From the NCBI GenBank assembly GCA_023387585.1, contig JAEWHZ010000136.1:1-10505 (forward strand): 10,505 nucleotides of DNA, written 5' to 3'. The translations under genes were made by a program, and so were the position numbers. The DNA is from Pseudomonadota bacterium (GTDB lineage: Bacteria > Pseudomonadota > Alphaproteobacteria > Rhizobiales > Devosiaceae). Every line of letters starts with the position of its first letter. The first letter of the stretch is position 1. The notes under the pieces were generated by a model. The model did no database searches. It was given only the letters and a program-made list of their open reading frames with translations, and was not told where the DNA came from. Shown here in pieces: positions 6,410-10,505 of this stretch.

Positions 6410-7498
6410 ATGAGCGTTTCACAAAACGGGCGAGATGCTCCCGAGGCCAGTGCCTCCGAAGCGGCCACCCATGAAATAGCGCCGCAGGCCGACCATGCCG
6501 ATCTCGCCAAGACCTGGCTGCACCGGATCGCCGATCTGCGCGCCTGGCTGTTCCTCGCCGGGCTGATCATCGGCTTCGAGGCCTGGGCCCGCATCGCCTT
6601 CGGCGGCACCTTCATCTTCAACCCGTTCAACCTCACCTCGATCACCATCTTCGCGGTGGCGCCGCTGCTGCTGGCGACGGGGCAGACCTTCGTCATCATC
6701 TCGGGCGGCATCGACCTGTCGCTCGGCTTCATCATGGGGCTCGCGGCGGTGGTCGCGGCGCATGTGATCAACTGGGCGACGCCGACGCTGGGCATGCCCT
6801 TCGCGGTGCTGCTCGGCTTCCTCGTGGCGGTGGGGGTGGCCGGCATTCCCGGCCTCGTCAACGGCTTGCTGGTGGCGCGGCTGCGCGTACCGCCCTTCAT
6901 CGGCACGCTGGGCATGTTCGGCGTGTGCCGGGGCGTCGCGTTCCTGCTCGCCGGCGGCACCACGGTGCCGGTACAGAACTCGTTCTTCGCCCAATTGGGC
7001 AATGGGCGCTTCTTCGGCGTGCCCTATGTGGTGATCATCACCGCCGCCGTGGTGCTGCTGATGCACTACCTGCTCAGCCAGACGCGCTTCGGCCAGCACA
7101 ATTACGCCATCGGCGCCAACCCGCAGGCGGCGAGCCGGGCCGGCATCGACATCAAGCGGCATTTGACGCGGCTCTACGTGCTCTCGGCCATGTGCGCGGG
7201 GCTGGCGGGCGTGCTCTATTCGGCGCGCTTCAACGCCGGGGCGGCGCAGGCCGGCGAGCCGCTGCTGCTCGACAGCGTGGCCGCGGTGGTGATCGGCGGG
7301 GCCAGCCTGTTCGGCGGCTCGGGCACCATTCTGGGAACCATAGCCGGCGCCTTCGTGATCGCGGTGATCCAGTATGGGCTGGTCTTCGTCAATGTCGAGC
7401 CGTTCTGGCAGTTCATCTCGGTGGGCGTCGTCATCATCATATCGGTGCTGATCGACCAGGCGCAGCGCCGCTTTTCCGGAGGGCGCCAGGATGAGTAG
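6410..7498 (+). CDS. Sugar ABC transporter permease, BPD_transp_2 (RbsC/FrcC-like) family
   Basis: 362-residue inner-membrane permease of the CUT2-type importer; it probably acts as a homodimer with two copies of the ATPase. After a hydrophilic N-terminal tail of about 45 residues there are around nine to ten hydrophobic segments. Family signatures are ATGQTFVIISGGIDLSLG (89-106), GLVNGLLVARLRVPPFIGTLGM (148-169), the ATPase-contacting loop YAIGANPQAASRAGID (232-247), and AVVIGGASLFGGSGTILGT (292-310). Length is close to S. meliloti FrcC (about 360). The ATG has GGAGG four bases upstream. It is separated from the binding-protein gene by 144 bp containing a hairpin and overlaps the ATPase gene by 8 bp (ATGAGTAG), suggesting coupled translation. 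The N-terminal tail is longer than in E. coli RbsC. Confidence 0.95.
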   Translation: MSVSQNGRDAPEASASEAATHEIAPQADHADLAKTWLHRIADLRAWLFLAGLIIGFEAWARIAFGGTFIFNPFNLTSITIFAVAPLLLATGQTFVIISGGIDLSLGFIMGLAAVVAAHVINWATPTLGMPFAVLLGFLVAVGVAGIPGLVNGLLVARLRVPPFIGTLGMFGVCRGVAFLLAGGTTVPVQNSFFAQLGNGRFFGVPYVVIITAAVVLLMHYLLSQTRFGQHNYAIGANPQAASRAGIDIKRHLTRLYVLSAMCAGLAGVLYSARFNAGAAQAGEPLLLDSVAAVVIGGASLFGGSGTILGTIAGAFVIAVIQYGLVFVNVEPFWQFISVGVVIIISVLIDQAQRRFSGGRQDE

Positions 7499-8240
7499 CG
7501 TGTCGACCCCCATTCTCGAAGTGCGCAATCTGTCCAAGCATTTCGGGGCCATCCAGGCGCTGAACGATCTGTCGATGCATGTCGATGCCGGCGAGGTGGT
7601 GGCGCTGGCCGGCGACAACGGCGCCGGCAAGACGACGCTGATCAAGACCATTTCCGGCGTGTTCCGCCCCACGGGCGGCGAGGTGCTGCTGCGCGGCAGG
7701 CCGGTGGATTTCGCCACCCCGCAGGAGGCGCGCGCCAGCGGCATCGAGACCATCTATCAGGACCTCGCCCTGGCCGATAACCTCTCCATCGGCGCCAATA
7801 TCTTCCTCGGCCGCGAGCCGATGACCCGGCGCTTCGGCTTCATTCCCGTGCTCGACCGCAGGAAGATGGCCGAGGCGGCGCGCAGCACCATGGCGCGGCT
7901 CGACTTCCACGTGAACCGCATGGAAGCGCCGGTGAGCAATTTTTCCGGCGGCCAGCGCCAGGCGGTGGCCATCGGCCGCGCAGTCTATTGGGACGCGCAG
8001 ATCCTGATCATGGACGAGCCGACGGCAGCGCTCGGCGTGCCCGAGCAGCGCAAGGTGATCTCGCTGATCCACCAGCTCAAGGCGCAAGGGCGCGGGGTGA
8101 TCTTCATCTCGCACAACCTTCAGGACATCTTCGCCGTCTCCGACCGCATCGTCGTGCTGCGGCGCGGGGTGATGGCGGGCGAGCGCAAGATTTCCGAGAC
8201 CACGCATGATGAGGTGGTCCGGCTGATGGTGGGCGGCTGA
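7491..8240 (+). CDS. Sugar ABC transporter ATPase, single-domain FrcA-like
   Basis: 249-residue cytoplasmic ATPase that powers the importer. Visible motifs: Walker A GDNGAGKTT (41-49), Q-loop at YQD (Gln90), signature FSGGQRQ (151-157), Walker B ILIMDEP (171-177) and the switch histidine in SHN (His208). It has one nucleotide-binding domain, whereas RbsA/XylG-type CUT2 ATPases carry two in about 500 residues; one-domain proteins of about 250-260 residues are seen in the FrcA branch (S. meliloti fructose importer). The insert ETIYQDLALADNLSIGANIFLGRE and the LDRRKMAE segment also resemble FrcA. The stop at 8238-8240 is complete and no second domain follows, so this is not a truncated two-domain gene. 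Start codon overlaps the permease stop. The next gene is convergent only 4 bp away. Confidence 0.95.
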   Translation: MSSVSTPILEVRNLSKHFGAIQALNDLSMHVDAGEVVALAGDNGAGKTTLIKTISGVFRPTGGEVLLRGRPVDFATPQEARASGIETIYQDLALADNLSIGANIFLGREPMTRRFGFIPVLDRRKMAEAARSTMARLDFHVNRMEAPVSNFSGGQRQAVAIGRAVYWDAQILIMDEPTAALGVPEQRKVISLIHQLKAQGRGVIFISHNLQDIFAVSDRIVVLRRGVMAGERKISETTHDEVVRLMVGG

Positions 8241-8244
8241 AGGT

Positions 8245-8466
8245 TCAGCGCCGGGCGAGCCAGCGGCGGAGCAGGGCGCCGAGCCGGAGAACGAGCAGGC
8301 CGGCGAGCATCAGCACGAGAACGCCGCCCATCAGCATGAGGGCCGGCACCAAGGCGCCGGCCAGCTCCCACGCCGACATGTCGCCGGGCACCGGCAGCAC
8401 GTAGACGGCCCAGGCCAATGCCATGAGGCTGGCCACCGCCGCGAAGAGGTAGAGGACGAGGCCCAT
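8245..8466 (-). CDS. Small membrane protein of unknown function
   Basis: 73 residues beginning MGLVLYLFAAVASLM. Two strongly hydrophobic stretches are visible, about residues 1-22 and 38-62, with a polar, acidic linker (PVPGDMSAWE) between them and a basic end (LRRWLARR), so two membrane helices are predicted. No family is recognised. The frame stays open upstream to 8544, but the added residues (MRCAIRDPRPPQIPLALAAWWYKTPP) look non-coding and the methionine at 8466 begins the first helix. No clear ribosome binding site precedes it; a TGGTATAAA box lies just upstream, so a nearly leaderless transcript is possible. It is convergent with the transporter ATPase, with 4 bp between stops, and downstream of the repeat and the lacI-type gene. 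A real but hypothetical gene is likely, not certain. Confidence 0.55.
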   Translation of the reverse strand: MGLVLYLFAAVASLMALAWAVYVLPVPGDMSAWELAGALVPALMLMGGVLVLMLAGLLVLRLGALLRRWLARR

Positions 8467-8475
8467 GGGCGGTGT

Positions 8476-8484
8476 TTTATACCA
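8476..8484 (-). promoter_or_regulatory. Possible extended -10 promoter for the small membrane protein gene
   Basis: On the minus strand the bases read TGGTATAAA, an extended -10 box (TGn plus TATAAA). Only nine bases lie between it and the ATG at 8466, so transcription would start at or just before the start codon. No good -35 box was found at 16-18 bp. Confidence 0.35.
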
Positions 8485-8552
8485 CCACGCGGCGAGGGCT
8501 AAGGGGATTTGCGGCGGTCTCGGGTCACGGATGGCGCACCGCATCCGCCGCC

Positions 8553-8652
8553 GTCATTCCCGCCCCGGATCAAGTCCGGGGCAGGCTGGCGGGAACCTCT
8601 GTTTATGATGCTGCCAGCGGAAAACGGAGCTCCCCGCTTTCGTGGGGATGAC
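8553..8652. repeat. 100-bp palindromic intergenic repeat with three hairpins
   Basis: The element begins GTCATTCCC (8553-8561) and ends GGGGATGAC (8644-8652), near-perfect inverted ends. Inside, CCCCGGA (8563-8569) pairs with TCCGGGG (8575-8581); TTCCCGCC (8557-8564) can instead pair with GGCGGGAA (8588-8595); CTCTGTTT (8597-8604) pairs with AAACGGAG (8622-8629) with one wobble; and CCCCGC (8632-8637) pairs with GTGGGG (8642-8647). It lies in the 248-bp gap between the small membrane protein gene and the lacI-type gene. Its left end recurs exactly, inverted, at 6362-6377, and GGGGATGAC recurs at 8669-8677. This is the form of dispersed REP/BIME-like repeats common in alphaproteobacterial intergenic DNA. 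Confidence 0.7.
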
Positions 8653-8714
8653 TCGTGGAGGGAGGTGCGGGGATGACGCGTCGCGGGTGGCGGCGAGGGC
8701 GAGGAGCGTGGTTT

Positions 8715-9743
8715 TCACGCCGATGCGCGCAGCACCAGTTCGCCGTTGACGAGGATGTGCGGGGCCTTGTGCTCGGCGGAGCCGTCGAGGCGGGAGAGCA
8801 GCAGGCCGATGGCGCGGCGGCCCATCTCGGCGGTGTTCTGCGCCACGGTGGTCAGCGGCGGCCAGGAATATTCGCTGAGCGGCTGGTTGTCGTGGCCGGC
8901 GACGCGCAGATCGCAATCGGCACCGATGCCGATCCTGAGCCCGGCCTGGTTGATGGCGGCGAGCATGCCGAAGGCGACGCGGTCGTTGCCGCACAGGATC
9001 GTGTCGGTGGGAAAGCCGCCCGAGGCGAGGATGCGGCGGGTTTCCTCGAAGGCGAAGCGCTCGAAATCCCAGCTGCGCGAATGGGTGACCTCGGGCAGCA
9101 GCGGGTCGAGCCCGAGCCTCTGCATGGCGGCGATATAGCCGTTGCGGCGCCCGGAGGTGTTGGAATTGACGTCCGGCATGTCGAAATAGCACGGATGGCC
9201 GAAGCGCGAGAGATAGTCGGTGATCAGGGCCATGGACTGGGCGTTGTCGGTGCCGACAAAGGCCTCGGTGTCGTCGAAGGGGGTATCGACGAAGACGATG
9301 GGCACCTCGCGCGCCAAAGCCTTGATCTTGTCGTGATGGCTGCCGGCGCCGACCGGGGCCATGATGACGCCGGCGACGTTGAGGGCGCTGAGCGTCTGGA
9401 TGGCCTCGGCCTCGAGCTCGCCGAGCCCGTCGGCGGAGAACACGAAGCACAGATAGCCGGCGGCGGTGACCTCCTTCTCGATGCGCTGGCGCAGGCCCGA
9501 ATAGAACGGATCGAGCGTGGTGGGCAGGACGAGGCCGATGATCTTGGCGCGGCGCCGGTTGAGGTTGACCGCGAACAGGTTCGGGCGGAAGCCGGTGGCG
9601 TCGAGCCCGGCCTCGATCTTTTCGCGCACGCGCGGGCGCACCGAGGCGGGATCCTGGAAATATTTCGAGACCGTGGGGCGCGAAATGCCGATGGCACGCG
9701 CGAACTGCTCCATGGTCCTGACGGGGGTTTTGGGGTCGGTCAT
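8715..9743 (-). CDS. LacI-family transcriptional regulator
   Basis: 342-residue DNA-binding regulator. The helix-turn-helix lies at about residues 10-30 (TMEQFARAIGISRPTVSKYFQ), followed by the third helix and the hinge (about 56-66, FAVNLNRRRAK). The sugar-sensing PBP1-like domain starts at KIIGLVLPTTLDPFYSGLRQRIEKE; typical later blocks are NVAGVIMAPVG, PIVFVDTPFDDTEAFVGTDN, GRRNGYIAAMQRLGL, TILCGNDRVAFGMLAAINQAGLRIG and AGHDNQPLSEYSWPPLTTVAQNTAEMGRRAIGLLL. Length is normal. The ATG at 9743 has GGAAG upstream; Met11 is a weaker alternative that would cut into the helix-turn-helix. It is divergent from the PfkB kinase gene across 86 bp holding an 18-bp palindrome. By context it most likely responds to the sugar handled by the importer and kinase and controls them, probably as a repressor (inference). 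Confidence 0.94.
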   Translation of the reverse strand: MTDPKTPVRTMEQFARAIGISRPTVSKYFQDPASVRPRVREKIEAGLDATGFRPNLFAVNLNRRRAKIIGLVLPTTLDPFYSGLRQRIEKEVTAAGYLCFVFSADGLGELEAEAIQTLSALNVAGVIMAPVGAGSHHDKIKALAREVPIVFVDTPFDDTEAFVGTDNAQSMALITDYLSRFGHPCYFDMPDVNSNTSGRRNGYIAAMQRLGLDPLLPEVTHSRSWDFERFAFEETRRILASGGFPTDTILCGNDRVAFGMLAAINQAGLRIGIGADCDLRVAGHDNQPLSEYSWPPLTTVAQNTAEMGRRAIGLLLSRLDGSAEHKAPHILVNGELVLRASA

Positions 9744-9778
9744 ATGGCTTCCGGCGGGGTGCGGCGAATCTTTACACG

Positions 9779-9796
9779 GTCAAAATCCATATTGAC
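9779..9796. promoter_or_regulatory. 18-bp palindrome, candidate LacI-family operator
   Basis: GTCAA at 9779-9783 and TTGAC at 9792-9796 are inverted arms; counting inner bases, seven of nine base pairs are symmetric. It sits in the 86-bp gap between the divergent lacI-type and PfkB genes, 33 bp from the kinase ATG. The right arm forms part of a perfect -35-like TTGACA (9792-9797), although no good -10 box follows at the usual distance. Even-length palindromes beside the regulator gene are typical LacI-family sites. Binding by this regulator is inference. Confidence 0.5.
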
Positions 9797-9829
9797 AGGG
9801 GCAGGATTGAATTTGACGCGGGTCGGGTC

Positions 9830-10505
9830 ATGGTGATCGCATCGCTGGGCGAGCTTCTGGTGGAATTCGTGGCCGAGGCGCGCGACACGCGGCACCTGGC
9901 GGCGACGAATTATGTGGGGCCGTTCGCCTCGGGGGCGCCGGCGATCTTCATCAACCAGGCGGCGCGGCTGGGGGCGAAGACGGCGTTTGCCGGCGCGGTG
10001 GGGCGCGATGCGTTTGGCACGGTGATCCTCGAGCGGCTCAAGCGCGTCGGGGTCGACCTGGCGCTGGTGCGGCGCGTCGAGCGGCCGACGGGGACGGCGT
10101 TCGTCGCCTATGACGGCGCGGGCGGGCGGGAATTCGTGTTCAACATCGCCCATTCGGCGGCGGCACTGCTGCCGGAGACGGACGCGATCGCGGCGGGGTT
10201 TTCGCGCGCCGGCGTGGGGGTGGTGCATGTCTCGGGCTCGACGCTGGGCGATCCGCAGATGCGGCGCACGGCGCTCAACGTGTGCCGGGCGCACAAGGCG
10301 GGGGGCGGGGCGATCTCCATCGACCCGAATGTGCGCGCCGAGCTGGTGGCGGATACGGGCTATGGGCGCGATCTCGCCGAGCTGGTGGGGGCGGCGGATT
10401 ACGTGCTGCCGAGCGATGCCGACGCCGAAATGCTGTTTGAGGGGGAGGATTTCGAAACCTATGCCGGCCGGCTGATCGCGGGCGGGGCGCGGGTGGTGGC
10501 GCTGA
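9830..10505 (+). CDS. PfkB-family carbohydrate kinase (partial, C-terminus off the right edge)
   Basis: The first 225 residues of a ribokinase/PfkB-fold sugar kinase, which phosphorylates a sugar with ATP in the cytoplasm. Visible blocks: GELLVEFVAE (7-16), GPFASGAPAIFINQAARLG (30-48, the substrate-side glycine motif, where many relatives have GGAPAN), GAVGRDAFG (55-63, PfkB signature 1), TGTAFVAYDG (87-96), SIDPNVR (163-169) and DYVLPSDADAEMLF (190-203). The second signature with the catalytic Asp (GAGD) would lie beyond the edge. Family length is about 300-320, so roughly a quarter is missing. The ATG has only a weak GGGTCGGG upstream. It is divergent from the lacI-type gene, which probably controls it. 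Substrate is undetermined; the SGAPAIF variant recalls rhizobial sugar kinases annotated as tagatose kinase, but this is memory, not a search. Codons are notably rich in GCG and GGG compared with the transporter genes. Confidence 0.93.
   Translation, partial: MVIASLGELLVEFVAEARDTRHLAATNYVGPFASGAPAIFINQAARLGAKTAFAGAVGRDAFGTVILERLKRVGVDLALVRRVERPTGTAFVAYDGAGGREFVFNIAHSAAALLPETDAIAAGFSRAGVGVVHVSGSTLGDPQMRRTALNVCRAHKAGGGAISIDPNVRAELVADTGYGRDLAELVGAADYVLPSDADAEMLFEGEDFETYAGRLIAGGARVVAL

Noticed and set aside
6419..7753. 444-codon minus-strand frame antisense to the permease
   Set aside because: Low-complexity shadow of a clear membrane permease.
8706..8720. Small hairpin GCGTG/CACGC over the lacI-type stop codon as a terminator
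   Set aside because: The stem is only 5 bp and no T-rich tail follows on the minus strand.
8655..9836. 393-codon plus-strand frame antisense to the lacI-type gene
   Set aside because: No domain and shadow-like composition; the minus-strand frame has the complete LacI-family structure.

Overview
The window looks like a stretch of chromosome from a GC-rich alphaproteobacterium, probably of the order Hyphomicrobiales. The reasons are the alphaproteobacterial form of PdxJ (N-terminal VNLNAVAFLRNRRDLPWPS block), a HisKA_2/HWE-type histidine kinase, a single-domain FrcA-like sugar transporter ATPase, and a dispersed palindromic repeat with GTCATTCCC ends. A finer placement (for example Devosia-like) is only a guess. 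No tRNA, rRNA, insertion sequence, phage gene or CRISPR array was seen.

Left part, minus strand (1-4057): the sensor kinase gene is followed downstream by cydA and cydB. These two encode a short-loop, cyanide-insensitive-type cytochrome bd quinol oxidase; cydA and cydB overlap, and cydB runs off the left edge. The kinase has a large periplasmic sensing region and no response regulator beside it. On the plus strand, 115 bp from the kinase start and divergent from it, lies pdxJ (4173-4901), for pyridoxine 5'-phosphate synthesis.

Right part (4902-10505): a carbohydrate uptake locus. A 368-bp gap with a good sigma70-type promoter and a long structured leader precedes a periplasmic sugar-binding protein. 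After it come an intergenic hairpin, an integral-membrane permease and an ATPase that overlaps the permease by 8 bp. Together these make a three-part CUT2-type (ribose/fructose-like) ABC importer. Convergent with the ATPase is a small gene for a 73-residue membrane protein. A 100-bp palindromic intergenic repeat follows. Then come a LacI-family regulator (minus strand) and, divergent from it, a PfkB-family sugar kinase that is cut by the right edge. An 18-bp imperfect palindrome lies between these two genes and is the best candidate operator.

Reading of the locus: the importer brings in a monosaccharide, the PfkB kinase phosphorylates it, and the LacI-type protein senses it and controls the genes. 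The sugar is not fixed by the sequence; the resemblance of the ATPase to FrcA and the kinase's SGAPAIF motif make ketohexoses such as fructose or tagatose reasonable first candidates. I found no clearly new biological system. The items most worth a second look are regulatory: the operator palindrome, the hairpin between binding protein and permease, the repeated hairpins in the leader, the dispersed repeat, and the unassigned sensor kinase.
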